From the NCBI GenBank assembly GCA_045110675.1, contig JBGCGJ010000006.1, positions 310,001-374,000 on the forward strand: a DNA stretch of 64,000 nucleotides, read 5' to 3'. The translations under genes were made by a program, and so were the position numbers. This document shows positions 51,662-60,799 of the stretch, in pieces. Each line of letters begins with the position of its first letter. Position 1 is the stretch's first letter. This stretch comes from JBALVT01 sp045110675 (GTDB lineage: Bacteria; Pseudomonadota; Gammaproteobacteria; Pseudomonadales; Halieaceae). A model generated the notes under the pieces. That model made no database searches. It was not told the DNA's origin and was given only the letters and a program-made list of their open reading frames with translations.

Positions 51662-53925
51662 TTGATGTCCTACGCAGTATTGTCCAGCAGGTCAATTTAG
51701 CCGAGGGCCTGGATGCGTCTCTGGAGTTAATCGTGCGACGTGTGCGCGATGCGATGGGCACGGAAGTCTGCAGTGTTTACATGCGAGAATCCATGGGTGA
51801 TCGCTTTGTGTTGAGCGCAACCGGAGGCCTCAATGAGTCGCAGGTCGGCGTTGCAAGCCTGGCTTCTGGAGAGGGACTTGTGGGCCAGGTGGCTGTGCGT
51901 GAAGAGCCGTTGAATCTGGAAAATGCTGAGGCCCACCCCAGCTTTATGTTGCTGCCGGATTTGGGAGAGGAACAATTCCACTCCTTCTTGGGTGTTCCCA
52001 TTATCCACCGCCGCGATGTGTTGGGTGTACTCGTTGTCCAGCAGCGCGAACCACGGCGCTTTGACCAGGATGACGAGGCTTTTTTAATCACTTTATCGGC
52101 TCAACTCGCAGCCGTTATTGCACATGCGAAAGTCACGGGCGCACTTCAAGTTGAAGCGCTCACTGGCACCGCTGCCACCACCAAGATTGCCGGAATCGCT
52201 GGAGCCCCGGGAATTGCCATAGGCACCGCAGTGGTGATTTCTCCCGAGGCAGATTTGTACGCCGTGCCCCGAAGAATTGTGAAGAGTAAGCGGACTGAGG
52301 TCAGGGCCTTTAAGCAGGCCCTGTTTCGAGTCAGGGACGATATTCAGGCCGTTTCGGATAATTTAAGCGGTCAGCTCAATGCAGAAGATCACGCACTGTT
52401 TGATGTGTATCTGGGTATTTTGGATGACTCAACCATTGGTGCCGAGGTCGTCGGTCTGATCAAACAGGGCAACTGGGCGCAGGGCGCGCTGAGTCAAGTC
52501 ATGATTGAACACATCCGTCATTTTGAGCAGATGGAGCACAGCTACCTGCGAGAAAGAGCGGTTGACGTTAAGGACTTGGGTACTCGGGTGCTTTCATATC
52601 TGCAAGCTGAAGACAAGGAAGAGCGCGTTTTTCCAGACCAGACAATTTTGGTGGGCGAAGAGCTCACCGCCTCATCGCTGGGCGAGATTCCGCGCGAGAA
52701 ATTGGTAGGAATTATTTCTGTGCAGGGTTCGGGCAATTCTCACGTCGCTATTCTCGCCAGGGCGATGGGTGTCCCCACCGTGATGGGAGCAATAGACCTG
52801 CCCTACACTCGGTTGCAGGATCAGCAACTGATTCTGGATGGTTATTACGGAGCGGTCCACGTCAATCCATCGGCCGACGTGAAACAGCGCTATGAATCTG
52901 CATTGGCTGATGATCAGGCTGTGTCTAAAGATCTCGAATCGCTGCGCGATGAACCCAGTGAAACGATTGATCAATACAGTTTGCCGCTTTGGGTGAATAC
53001 CGGATTGATGGCTGATGTTACGCGCTCACTGGAGCACGGCGCAGAGGGCGTCGGCCTGTTTCGGACAGAGGTTCACTTTCTGATGGCCGACCGCTTTCCA
53101 AGTGAGGAGGAACAGCGCCAGATTTATCGCAATCAACTCGAGGTGTTTGCGCCCCGCCCTGTGACGATGAGGACACTCGATATCGGCGGAGATAAGGCCC
53201 TACCTTATTTTCCAATTCAGGAGGACAATCCGTTTTTGGGCTGGCGCGGGATTCGTGTCACGCTGGACCATCCGGAGATATTTCTGGCGCAAATCAGGGC
53301 AATGCTAAAAGCCAATGTTGGTTTGGGTAACTTGAGAATCATGCTGCCAATGGTGAGCAATTTGGCGGAAATCGATGAGGCGCTTGATTTAATCCATCGC
53401 AGCCATCGCGAGGTACTGCAGGAGGGCCATGACTGCGCACTTCCGCCAATTGGCGTGATGGTAGAGGTGCCAGCTGCGGTCTATCAGGCGCAAGCGATGG
53501 CTGCAAAAGTGGACTTTCTGTCCGTGGGCAGCAACGATCTTACCCAGTATCTACTGGCAGTAGATCGCAACAATGCAAGAGTTGCAGATCTCTACCACTC
53601 CCTTCATCCAGCCGTCTTGCAGGCCCTGCATGCGGTGGCACAGGCAGGCACGCTTCAGGGTAAGCCAGTTTCAATTTGCGGTGAACTCGCCGGAGACCCT
53701 CTCGCTGCTGTGCTGCTGCTGGCGATGGGATACGACGTCCTGTCCATGAACGCCACTAGTCTTCCCAAGGTCAAAAAAGTTCTGCGCAACTTGAGGATGA
53801 GCGAGGCTCTGGAGGTGCTCGAGGAAGTAATGACCATGGAGAATGCCTTCGATATACGTGTTCGACTCGAGCGGGTACTGACCGATCGCGGCCTGCAAAA
53901 ATTTATTCCGAGTCGAGTGGATTAG
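51658..53925 (+). CDS. ptsP: Phosphoenolpyruvate-protein phosphotransferase PtsP (EI-Ntr)
   Basis: First enzyme of the nitrogen PTS. The 755 residues hold an N-terminal GAF domain (about residues 15-165: EVCSVYMRESMGDRFVL, GVPIIHRRDVLGVLVVQ) and an Enzyme I part with the phospho-His in SGNSHVAILARAMGVPTVMG, the PEP site EGVGLFRTEVHFLMADRFPS and the C-terminal GSNDLTQYLLAVDRNN and SICGELAGDP. The start GTG overlaps the rppH stop (GTGA). It fits regulation of nitrogen and carbon status by phosphorylating NPr; ptsO/ptsN are elsewhere. Confidence 0.95.
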   Translation: MIDVLRSIVQQVNLAEGLDASLELIVRRVRDAMGTEVCSVYMRESMGDRFVLSATGGLNESQVGVASLASGEGLVGQVAVREEPLNLENAEAHPSFMLLPDLGEEQFHSFLGVPIIHRRDVLGVLVVQQREPRRFDQDDEAFLITLSAQLAAVIAHAKVTGALQVEALTGTAATTKIAGIAGAPGIAIGTAVVISPEADLYAVPRRIVKSKRTEVRAFKQALFRVRDDIQAVSDNLSGQLNAEDHALFDVYLGILDDSTIGAEVVGLIKQGNWAQGALSQVMIEHIRHFEQMEHSYLRERAVDVKDLGTRVLSYLQAEDKEERVFPDQTILVGEELTASSLGEIPREKLVGIISVQGSGNSHVAILARAMGVPTVMGAIDLPYTRLQDQQLILDGYYGAVHVNPSADVKQRYESALADDQAVSKDLESLRDEPSETIDQYSLPLWVNTGLMADVTRSLEHGAEGVGLFRTEVHFLMADRFPSEEEQRQIYRNQLEVFAPRPVTMRTLDIGGDKALPYFPIQEDNPFLGWRGIRVTLDHPEIFLAQIRAMLKANVGLGNLRIMLPMVSNLAEIDEALDLIHRSHREVLQEGHDCALPPIGVMVEVPAAVYQAQAMAAKVDFLSVGSNDLTQYLLAVDRNNARVADLYHSLHPAVLQALHAVAQAGTLQGKPVSICGELAGDPLAAVLLLAMGYDVLSMNATSLPKVKKVLRNLRMSEALEVLEEVMTMENAFDIRVRLERVLTDRGLQKFIPSRVD

Positions 53926-54710
53926 CCCTTACCAAAGTCTTCCCGGACGGTGCCGGTATGCAGTCCTTGCGAGTCGTAGCTGAGCTCCCTCCAACTCATT
54001 TTGCCCTGCGCGTCGCACCATAGAGTTGTCGTAGATCGGGTGCCGTAAGTCGCTGATTGAATAAACTGGGCAGAGGCCAATTGTTCTATATCGGTACTCA
54101 TACCCAGCCGCTCCAGTTGTGTTCTGGGTGCGCGGGACTGATCGCTCACCAATGTTTGTAACTGGTTGTGTTCAATGCCATCTGGTTGCGCAAGCAATTG
54201 CTGCAGTTTTTCTTTTCCAAGTGTGACTTTTGGCCAGGGCGTATCCAGGTGCGCATTGCTGAGACCGTAAATCCCGGGTTGCAGCTTTCTGGGCGCATCG
54301 GGTCTGTGACTCTCTACTCTCGATCGGTTGCAGAAGTACCAAAGGCCTCTAGAATCCCCGATCAAAAGGTTAAATCCTGCGTATTGCTCCGCACGCTGGC
54401 TGAGTTTGTTTAGGTATTTGTCGGGGCTCAGCTGCCCCTTGAGAAAATCCAGGGGTAGTTCTCCTCTGGAGCGCATATTCGATGGTAAAGGCTGAGGGTC
54501 GCGGAAGTTGGTTACGGCAGCAAATCTTCCCTCTTTGGTAGCTCCCATCCATGTTCCACCCAGCTCCTCGTCCTTCCCGGCGATCAGCAAGGGATGCTCG
54601 CTCCAAAATCTTGAGGGGCGGGTGGGGCGCTGGTGAAACTCATCTCTGTTGGCTGCCACCAACAACGGGTAGCGAGGGCTGAGACGATGGGCAAAAATTA
54701 ATAAACACAT
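53922..54710 (-). CDS. NRDE (TANGO2-type) family protein
   Basis: A 262-residue NRDE protein. I start at ATG 54708-54710 (MCLLIFAHRLSPRYPLLVAA) because the family begins with a Met-Cys pair, with Cys2 as the possible N-terminal nucleophile; the frame upstream is not family-like. The defining NRDE sequence is in VAANRDEFHQRPTRPSRFW, followed by GGTWMGATKEGRFAAVTNFR, NLLIGDSRGLWYFCNR and STTTLWCDAQGKMSWREL. TANGO2 relatives have been linked to heme movement, but this bacterial member has no known role. Its stop overlaps the ptsP stop. Confidence 0.9.
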   Translation of the reverse strand: MCLLIFAHRLSPRYPLLVAANRDEFHQRPTRPSRFWSEHPLLIAGKDEELGGTWMGATKEGRFAAVTNFRDPQPLPSNMRSRGELPLDFLKGQLSPDKYLNKLSQRAEQYAGFNLLIGDSRGLWYFCNRSRVESHRPDAPRKLQPGIYGLSNAHLDTPWPKVTLGKEKLQQLLAQPDGIEHNQLQTLVSDQSRAPRTQLERLGMSTDIEQLASAQFIQSATYGTRSTTTLWCDAQGKMSWRELSYDSQGLHTGTVREDFGKG

Positions 54711-54822
54711 AGTTCTGATCCACGGAGGCGGGGAAACAATTGTGAATCCCCTCCGGCTGAATGATAATACCGCCTTTGTGCTTGTTGCTCTCCTTTTCAT
54801 TCTCAGAAGTTATTAGCCCGCT

Positions 54823-55638
54823 ATGGTGCCATATCCCGAAATCGATCCCGTCGCTCTAGCCTTGGGGCCTTTGAAAATACACTGGTACGGTCTTACTTAC
54901 TTGGCGGGCCTGGCATTCGCCTGGTGGCTGGCTACAAAGCGGTCGGCCAGACCAGACATCCTGGTGAAGCGCGGGCAAGTCGACGATCTGATATTTTTTG
55001 CGGCACTGGGGATCGTCCTAGGCGGTCGACTCGGTTATGTCTTCTTTTATGGCTGGGATAAATTAATGGCAGATCCGACCTGGTTGCTTCGGGTCTGGGA
55101 GGGCGGTATGTCCTTTCACGGCGGTTTGCTGGGGGTGATAGCGGCGATGTTTTGGTTTGGCCGCAGTCGCAATATCCCTTTTGGATCGGTACTGGATTTT
55201 GCCGCGCCCTTGACGCCCATTGGTTTGGCCTTGGGGAGATTGGGCAATTTTATTGGTCAGGAGTTGTGGGGGCGACCGAGCGACGTGCCCTGGGCAATGA
55301 TCTTCCCCAATGACCCTTTGCAGATTGCACGTCATCCGTCGCAGCTTTATCAGATGGCGCTCGAGGGCTTGCTTCTGTTCGTGATAGTGATCTGGTATTC
55401 ATCCAAACCTCGACCTCGGTGGGCAGTGGGTGGGTTATTTGTTCTCGGTTACGGTTGTCTTCGGTTTGCCGTGGAATTTTTCCGTGAGCCGGATCAGCAT
55501 ATTGGCCTGACAACGCTGGGTTGGATGAGTCGTGGACAGCTGCTGTGTTTACCCATGATCGCCCTGGGGATTTTTCTACTGGTTTGGTCTCACCGGCAAA
55601 AAGACAATAAGTCTCTAGAGGGGAGGAAGGTACGTTAA
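54823..55638 (+). CDS. lgt: Prolipoprotein diacylglyceryl transferase
   Basis: Integral membrane enzyme that attaches diacylglycerol to the lipobox Cys of prolipoproteins. The 271 residues have about seven membrane helices and the Lgt signature GRLGNFIGQELWGRPSDVPW, plus IHWYGLTYLAGLAFAWW, GRLGYVFFYGWD and GGMSFHGGLLGVI (essential His and Arg present). It begins lgt-thyA-folA and ends one base into thyA (TAATG). Confidence 0.97.
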   Translation: MVPYPEIDPVALALGPLKIHWYGLTYLAGLAFAWWLATKRSARPDILVKRGQVDDLIFFAALGIVLGGRLGYVFFYGWDKLMADPTWLLRVWEGGMSFHGGLLGVIAAMFWFGRSRNIPFGSVLDFAAPLTPIGLALGRLGNFIGQELWGRPSDVPWAMIFPNDPLQIARHPSQLYQMALEGLLLFVIVIWYSSKPRPRWAVGGLFVLGYGCLRFAVEFFREPDQHIGLTTLGWMSRGQLLCLPMIALGIFLLVWSHRQKDNKSLEGRKVR

Positions 55639-56471
55639 TGAAACAGTATTTGGATTTGTTGCAGGATATTCTCGATAACGGCACTGCCAAGGGCGATCGA
55701 ACCGGCACAGGGACGCGATCAGTTTTTGGGCGTCAATTCCGACATTCGCTGTCCGACGGCTTTCCACTGCTCACCACCAAAAAGCTTCATCTGAAGAGCA
55801 TTATCAACGAGCTGATTTGGTTTCTCAGCGGCGACACCAACACCGGCTGGCTCAATGAAAATGGCGTTCGTATATGGGATGAGTGGGCTACTGAAGAAGG
55901 TGACCTGGGGCCTGTATACGGCGCTCAGTGGACGGCCTGGCCAACACGAGATGGTGGGAGTATCAACCAGATAGACTATGTGATCGATTGTTTGAAGAAT
56001 AACCCCGATAGTCGCCGGATATTGTTTCACGCTTGGAACGTAGAATATTTGCCGGACGAAAAGGTTAGCCCTCAGGACAATGTTCGCCAGGGCCGTATGG
56101 CATTGCCCCCGTGTCATTTGCTCTATCAGTTTTACGTCGCTGACAATCGGCTGTCGGCACATCTGCTGATTCGATCCAGCGACTCTTTTCTGGGTTTGCC
56201 ATACAACACCGCGAGTTTGGCGGTGCTGACGATGATGCTTGCTCAGCAATGCGATTTAGAGCTCGGTGAGATCATCATCAGCACTGGCGACTCCCACATT
56301 TATGAGAATCATATGGATCAGGTGCGAGAGCAACTCTCGAGAGAACCTCGAGCGCTTCCCACTTTAAAGATTCTGCGCAAGCCCGACAGTATTTATGACT
56401 ACCGCTTCGAGGATTTTGAGCTGCGAAATTACACTCCGCATGCTCACATTGCCGGCGCTGTAGCGGTCTAG
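55638..56471 (+). CDS. thyA: Thymidylate synthase
   Basis: Makes dTMP from dUMP with methylenetetrahydrofolate. The 277 residues hold RTGTGTRSVFGRQFRHSLSD, LIWFLSGDTNTGWLNENGV, the catalytic-Cys segment ALPPCHLLYQFYVAD (Cys about residue 159), RSSDSFLGLPYNTASLA and GDSHIYENHMDQVREQL. The start overlaps lgt. folA follows after 28 bases, giving a folate-linked pair. Confidence 0.98.
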   Translation: MKQYLDLLQDILDNGTAKGDRTGTGTRSVFGRQFRHSLSDGFPLLTTKKLHLKSIINELIWFLSGDTNTGWLNENGVRIWDEWATEEGDLGPVYGAQWTAWPTRDGGSINQIDYVIDCLKNNPDSRRILFHAWNVEYLPDEKVSPQDNVRQGRMALPPCHLLYQFYVADNRLSAHLLIRSSDSFLGLPYNTASLAVLTMMLAQQCDLELGEIIISTGDSHIYENHMDQVREQLSREPRALPTLKILRKPDSIYDYRFEDFELRNYTPHAHIAGAVAV

Positions 56472-56499
56472 TCGTGCGGTATAGGCAGGAGACGATTTA

Positions 56500-57021
56500 A
56501 TGTTGTTGTCTGTGATCGTGGCGGTCGCGGAAAATGGGGTTGTGGGCGCGGATAATTCACTGCCGTGGCATTTGCCGGAGGACCTGAAGTATTTCAAGCA
56601 AGTGACCATGGGTAAGCCTATTGTCATGGGCCGTAAAACCTTCGAATCCATCGGCAAGGCACTGCCAGGGCGGGCCAACATTGTGGTATCTCGTAATCCG
56701 AATTTCTCCGCTCCCGGTATCGAGCTAGTCAAATCGCTTGAAGAAGCGCTAGAGCTGGCGGGTGACATGGCGCGAGGAGGCGGCGAGGAAGAGCTCATGG
56801 TGATCGGCGGTGCCGCTATTTACCAGCTTGCGATTCCTATGGCAGATCGGCTCTATCTCACTGAAGTACATGCGGAATTTTCTGGGGACACCTATATGCC
56901 CGCCGTCGACTGGGAGCAGTGGATAGAAGTAAGTCGCGAGCGTCACGCGCCAGAAAATTCGCAATCACCCAATTATAGTTTTGTTGTTTACGAGCGCCGT
57001 GAAGCGGCTTTGCAAAAATAA
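56500..57021 (+). CDS. folA: Dihydrofolate reductase
   Basis: Regenerates tetrahydrofolate; target of trimethoprim. The 173 residues include IVAVAENGVVGADNSLPWHL, PEDLKYFKQVTMGKPIVMGR, KTFESIGKALPGRANIVVSR, EELMVIGGAAIYQLAIPMAD and the C-terminal YSFVVYER. The active-site Trp/Asp-Glu region (LPWHLPEDLK) is normal. It follows thyA, whose product it recycles. Confidence 0.97.
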   Translation: MLLSVIVAVAENGVVGADNSLPWHLPEDLKYFKQVTMGKPIVMGRKTFESIGKALPGRANIVVSRNPNFSAPGIELVKSLEEALELAGDMARGGGEEELMVIGGAAIYQLAIPMADRLYLTEVHAEFSGDTYMPAVDWEQWIEVSRERHAPENSQSPNYSFVVYERREAALQK

Positions 57022-57159
57022 TCGAGGAGGCAGTGTTACCTTGGTGGTCCGTTGCAGGGGCATTTGTAACCCAAATACCCATTGACCCGTATGTGTTAAT
57101 AGCCCAAACGGTATATCATTGAAAAATAAAAATTATTAGGTTTAAATTCCTAGCCTCTG

Positions 57160-57188
57160 TTTACCGACTCGTATTTATCCACTATATA
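57160..57188 (+). promoter_or_regulatory. Candidate promoter before the TonB2 cluster
   Basis: TTTACC (57160-57165) and TATATA (57183-57188) are 17 bases apart, 67 bases before the DUF3450 start. The stretch 57022-57254 is AT-rich. GACTCG (57166-57171) and CGAGTC (57198-57203) form an inverted repeat spanning the spacer and -10, so a regulator or hairpin could act here. Confidence 0.4.
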
Positions 57189-57201
57189 AATATATACCGA
57201 G

Positions 57202-57224
57202 TCTGAATTTATCAGATCTGAATT
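57202..57224 (+). repeat. Direct repeat TCTGAATT x2 upstream of DUF3450
   Basis: TCTGAATT occurs at 57202-57209 and 57217-57224 (15-base period), with CAGATCTG palindromic at 57213-57220. It lies 30-50 bases before the start codon, in the likely 5' leader. Confidence 0.4.
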
Positions 57225-57254
57225 ACTCTGTTGGATATAGGAAACGCAATTCCC

Positions 57255-58040
57255 ATGACTATGCATCGATTGAAAAACGTGTTGATCGCGGCGCTCGTAA
57301 CTGTAGGCGCTATCTCAGGCTCAGTGGTTTCAGTGCACGCAAGCACACTGGAATCCATTCTCGCAGTTGGAGAAGCCAAAAATAAAGCTGCCAAGAAGTC
57401 TCAGGTCAAAATTGACCGATTGGCTGATGAAACCCGAGACCTGCTAGGCGACTGGAAAACGGTCATGAAGCAGGTTGACGGCCTCAAGGTCTACAACGCC
57501 CGCTTGCAACGCCAGATCGATAATCAGCAGAAGCGTGTGACGGAGATTGAAGATTCGATTTCGCAAGTGACCGTTATCCAGCGGCAAATGACGCCACTTG
57601 TCATCCGTATGATCGACGGCCTCGAGCAATTTGTGGAACTCGATGTGCCCTTCGCGAAAGAAGAACGAGTGCAGCGTATTGGCTTCTTGCGAGCTAACCT
57701 TGATCGCGCTGATGTCAGCGTAGCGGAGAAATTTCGCGGTGTTCTGGAGGCCTACAACATCGAGCTCCAGTATGGCCGAGGCATGGACACCTACCGGGGA
57801 AGCATTGATTTGGGAGGCACTGAACGTGAAGTAGACTTCCTGCGTGTAGGGCGCATCGCCCTGGTTTACCAAACTACCGATGGTGCCCTGTCCGGTGCTT
57901 GGGACAAGAGTGCTCGGGCCTGGGTTGACCTGCCCCCGGGTGAGTATGACGCCGCTATTCGCAAAGGTATTCGTATCGCGAAGAAGCAGGCCACTATTGA
58001 TCTGTTGAACATGCCAATTTCAGCGCCGGAGGCGATCTAA
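57255..58040 (+). CDS. DUF3450 periplasmic protein
   Basis: A 261-residue exported protein of family DUF3450. I chose ATG 57255 (AGGAAA 10 bases upstream) over a TTG 8 codons before, since it gives a good signal peptide (NVLIAALVTVGAISGSVVSV, cleavage near HAS). The mature part is a long coiled coil (residues about 40-110: KQVDGLKVYNARLQRQIDNQ, QKRVTEIEDSISQVTVIQRQ) and a C-terminal globular part (GRGMDTYRGSIDLGGTEREV, LRVGRIALVYQTTDGALSGA). DUF3450 genes commonly precede ttpC-exbB-exbD-exbD-tonB. The stop overlaps the next ATG. Confidence 0.9.
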   Translation: MTMHRLKNVLIAALVTVGAISGSVVSVHASTLESILAVGEAKNKAAKKSQVKIDRLADETRDLLGDWKTVMKQVDGLKVYNARLQRQIDNQQKRVTEIEDSISQVTVIQRQMTPLVIRMIDGLEQFVELDVPFAKEERVQRIGFLRANLDRADVSVAEKFRGVLEAYNIELQYGRGMDTYRGSIDLGGTEREVDFLRVGRIALVYQTTDGALSGAWDKSARAWVDLPPGEYDAAIRKGIRIAKKQATIDLLNMPISAPEAI

Positions 58041-59422
58041 TGACCTTTAACACCGTAAAAGCCGCTGCTATTGTTATGTGCAGTGCATTAACGTTTTCGA
58101 GTGGCTCTGCGATAGCGCAGGAAGCAAAGACCCTGGATGAATTGCTTGGCTTCGTTAAGAAGGGACAGGTTGCCGAATCCAAAGAGAACCGCTCGCGCGA
58201 AGCGCAGTTTGCCAAAGAAAAGGGCAACCAGGCTGCAGCCTTGAAGAGAGCCGAGGCCGAGCGCACACGCCAAGAACAGCTCAGTGCTCAGCTGGAAAAA
58301 ACCTTCGAAGATAATGATTTACTGATTGCTGCCAAGCAAAAGCAATTGCAGGAGAAGCTCGGTACCCTTACAGAACTGTTTGGACATCTGACTTCTGCTT
58401 CTGGTGACTTGGCTTCGAATATCGAGGTTTCGCTCGCATCTTCCCAGTACCCGGGTCGTGAGGCGTTCCTAGAGGAGTTCATCGCCAAGATGACCGACTC
58501 CGATAAACTGCCTAGCATTGAAGAGATAGAGCGGGTGTGGTTTGAGCTGCTACGAGAAACTCGTGAGACGGGTGTTGTCACCAAGTACACCGCAGAGGTT
58601 GCATCCCCTGCGGGTGAGCGGGCCGAACGCGAAGTTGTTCGTATTGGCGCGTTCAACATTGTCGATACAGACGGTAACTACCTCAGCTACGATAACGGCA
58701 CATTGAGCGAATTGCCCCGACAACCGAGTGGCCCCTACACTGGTTGGGCGGCAGATTTGGCTTCGGCGTCCGGCGGTATACAGAGCTTTGGTGTTGATCC
58801 GACAGGCCCGACCGGTGGTTCTTTCCTGGCCGCTATTATTGATACCCCAACACTTGAAGAGCGGTGGCACCAGGGTGGTTACGTAGGCTATGCGATTACG
58901 GCGGTTGGTATTTTCGCCTTCTTGCTGGCTATTTACCGAATGATTGTGCTGGCTGTAGTGGGCGGTAAGGTTAACTCACAGCTCAAGAGTGATAAGGCCA
59001 ACGACAATAACCCACTGGGTCGCGTATTGAAGATTCACGAAGACAATCCTTCCATGGACACCGAGACATTAGAGCTCAAGTTGTCTGAAGGCATTATGAA
59101 GGAAACTCCCAAACTGGAAAGTGGTCTAACATTACTGAAGATCATCGCTGCGGTGGCACCTCTGATGGGTCTACTGGGTACGGTGACTGGTATGATCATT
59201 ACGTTCCAGGCCATCACCATCTTTGGTGCGGGTGATCCGAAGGCAATGGCCGGTGGTATTTCCGGCGCGTTGATTACTACCGTTCTGGGTCTTCTGGTGG
59301 CAATCCCGACCGTTCTTCTACACACGGTGGTTAACGGTCGTGCACAGCGAGTTATTCACATACTCGACGAGCAGACCACTGGCATGATTGCAGAGCATAC
59401 CGAAGCAAACCTGAGGTCTTAA
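58040..59422 (+). CDS. ttpC: TtpC-like MotA/TolQ/ExbB proton channel with periplasmic extension
   Basis: A 460-residue ExbB-type channel protein with an extra N-terminal part, like Vibrio TtpC. Signal peptide to about residue 29 (SSGSAIAQ), a coiled coil at about 30-115 (EAQFAKEKGNQAAALKRAEA), a periplasmic domain to about 280, then the ExbB core: VGYAITAVGIFAFLLAIYRM, AAVAPLMGLLGTVTGMIITF and GISGALITTVLGLLVAIPTV. TtpC proteins are essential in TonB2 systems for some receptors. It overlaps DUF3450 by one base (TAATG). Confidence 0.93.
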   Translation: MTFNTVKAAAIVMCSALTFSSGSAIAQEAKTLDELLGFVKKGQVAESKENRSREAQFAKEKGNQAAALKRAEAERTRQEQLSAQLEKTFEDNDLLIAAKQKQLQEKLGTLTELFGHLTSASGDLASNIEVSLASSQYPGREAFLEEFIAKMTDSDKLPSIEEIERVWFELLRETRETGVVTKYTAEVASPAGERAEREVVRIGAFNIVDTDGNYLSYDNGTLSELPRQPSGPYTGWAADLASASGGIQSFGVDPTGPTGGSFLAAIIDTPTLEERWHQGGYVGYAITAVGIFAFLLAIYRMIVLAVVGGKVNSQLKSDKANDNNPLGRVLKIHEDNPSMDTETLELKLSEGIMKETPKLESGLTLLKIIAAVAPLMGLLGTVTGMIITFQAITIFGAGDPKAMAGGISGALITTVLGLLVAIPTVLLHTVVNGRAQRVIHILDEQTTGMIAEHTEANLRS

Positions 59423-59423
59423 T

Positions 59424-59951
59424 ATGGGCGACCTAGGAAGTTTAACCGAGGTCCTGCTTGGCTTCATGAACAAGGGTGGTGACGTGTTATGGCTGATCGC
59501 CGCCCTACTGCTCATGATGTGGATGCTTATCTTCGAGAGAGTCTGGTACCTCAAGTTTGGCTGGAAAGCTGATGTAGCTGATGTTATTTCCAAATGGGAG
59601 GGCCGCTCTGAGCGGAAGTCCTGGGAAGCTCACCAGATTCGCACGATGCTGATATCCAAATCGCGTATGGAAATAAACCGCTATCTACCTGAAATCAAAA
59701 CGATGGTGGCTTTGTGTCCACTATTGGGACTCCTGGGTACGGTGACCGGGATGATCGAGGTTTTTAATATTATGGCGGTGACCGGCGGCGGCGACGCCAA
59801 GTCCATGGCCGGTGGTGTCCAGCAGGCGACCATTCCAACCATGGCCGGTATGGTGGCAGCCCTATCCGGGGTTTTTGCCAACACTTATGTCACTCAGATT
59901 GCCCAGCGGGAAAGCGAATTTCTGCAGGACAACCTGACCACAGACCATTGA
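59424..59951 (+). CDS. exbB: ExbB/TolQ-type proton channel (ExbB2)
   Basis: A 175-residue short ExbB with three membrane helices: VLWLIAALLLMMWMLIFERV, MVALCPLLGLLGTVTGMIEV and PTMAGMVAALSGVFANTYVT. It lacks the periplasmic extension of the gene before it. The conserved channel Thr/Pro segment GLLGTVTGMI matches its neighbour. It starts one base past the ttpC stop. Confidence 0.93.
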   Translation: MGDLGSLTEVLLGFMNKGGDVLWLIAALLLMMWMLIFERVWYLKFGWKADVADVISKWEGRSERKSWEAHQIRTMLISKSRMEINRYLPEIKTMVALCPLLGLLGTVTGMIEVFNIMAVTGGGDAKSMAGGVQQATIPTMAGMVAALSGVFANTYVTQIAQRESEFLQDNLTTDH

Positions 59952-59964
59952 TAGAGCTAGATTA

Positions 59965-60375
59965 ATGCGCAAGAGAAACCGAGAAGCAGATGCCGATGAG
60001 GCGCAGATCGATTTGACGCCCATGCTAGATGTGGTGTTTATCATGCTGATCTTCTTTATTGTTGTTGCCTCCTTTCTTAAGGAGGCCGGTCTCGAGGTAA
60101 ATCGGCCCGAGGCGAATAACAATCCGCCTGATCCAGATGCAAAGAGCATTTCTGTGACGATAACCGGCGACGATCAGATTTGGATGGAGAACCGTCGTAT
60201 TGATATTCGCGCGGCGAGAGCGAACATCGCGCGCCTGCTGGCGTCGGATCCAGAGCAATCCTTCAGCGTCAAAACGGAGCCCGGTGCCAGCGCCGGAGTC
60301 CTTCTGGACGTTGCCGACGCCGCTCGTGAGGCAGGTGTAAAACAAGTGAATTGGCCAGCGGAGGAAGAAAAGTGA
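59965..60375 (+). CDS. exbD: ExbD-type protein 1
   Basis: A 136-residue ExbD: short cytoplasmic start, one membrane helix with the proton-carrying Asp (QIDLTPMLDVVFIMLIFFIV), and a periplasmic domain (SISVTITGDDQIWMENRRID; VLLDVADAAREAGVKQVNWP). The stop overlaps the start of the second ExbD (GTGA). Confidence 0.93.
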   Translation: MRKRNREADADEAQIDLTPMLDVVFIMLIFFIVVASFLKEAGLEVNRPEANNNPPDPDAKSISVTITGDDQIWMENRRIDIRAARANIARLLASDPEQSFSVKTEPGASAGVLLDVADAAREAGVKQVNWPAEEEK

Positions 60376-60794
60376 GCAGGCGTGGGATGGCAAAAGGTCG
60401 AGGGGGTGACGGCGGTGGCGAGGGTGAAATTGACCTGACTCCTATGTTGGACGTCGTGTTCATCATGTTGATCTTTTTTATTGTGACCTCGTCCTTCGTT
60501 AAGGAACCAGGGATCGATATTAATAGGGCCGATGCACTCACAACCAACGCCTGTGTGCGCGGTACCATAATTTTTGCGGTCAACGCCGTGGGTGATATCT
60601 ATTACGACAAAAAGCAGATACCCATTGGGCGAGCTTTCCGTCTGGCTGAAGCGGCCAAGAAGGAGGCACCGAAAGCGAATTTTGTCATTCAGTCAGATGT
60701 CGAAGCACCGACGTCAGTACTGAGCGAATTGTTGGCCGCCATTAAACCCCTAATGGATGCACCACTGTGTGCCTCCACGAATGAAGCGGGGTAA
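60372..60794 (+). CDS. exbD: ExbD-type protein 2
   Basis: A 140-residue second ExbD. I use GTG 60372, which overlaps the previous stop (GTGA) with GGAGGA upstream; an ATG five codons on is possible. The Gly-rich start (GRGGDGGGEGEIDL) leads into the helix TPMLDVVFIMLIFFIVTSSF with the conserved Asp, then periplasmic part (IIFAVNAVGDIYYDKKQIPI; NFVIQSDVEAPTSVLSELLA). Confidence 0.93.
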   Translation: MSRRGMAKGRGGDGGGEGEIDLTPMLDVVFIMLIFFIVTSSFVKEPGIDINRADALTTNACVRGTIIFAVNAVGDIYYDKKQIPIGRAFRLAEAAKKEAPKANFVIQSDVEAPTSVLSELLAAIKPLMDAPLCASTNEAG

Positions 60795-60799
60795 AGAAG

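Noticed and set aside
55719..56249. 176-codon open frame on the minus strand
   Set aside because: Antisense to thyA, which is complete and highly conserved.
57022..57254. Fur box controlling the TonB2 cluster
   Set aside because: The AT-rich run near 57120-57140 does not contain three adjoining GATAAT-like units.
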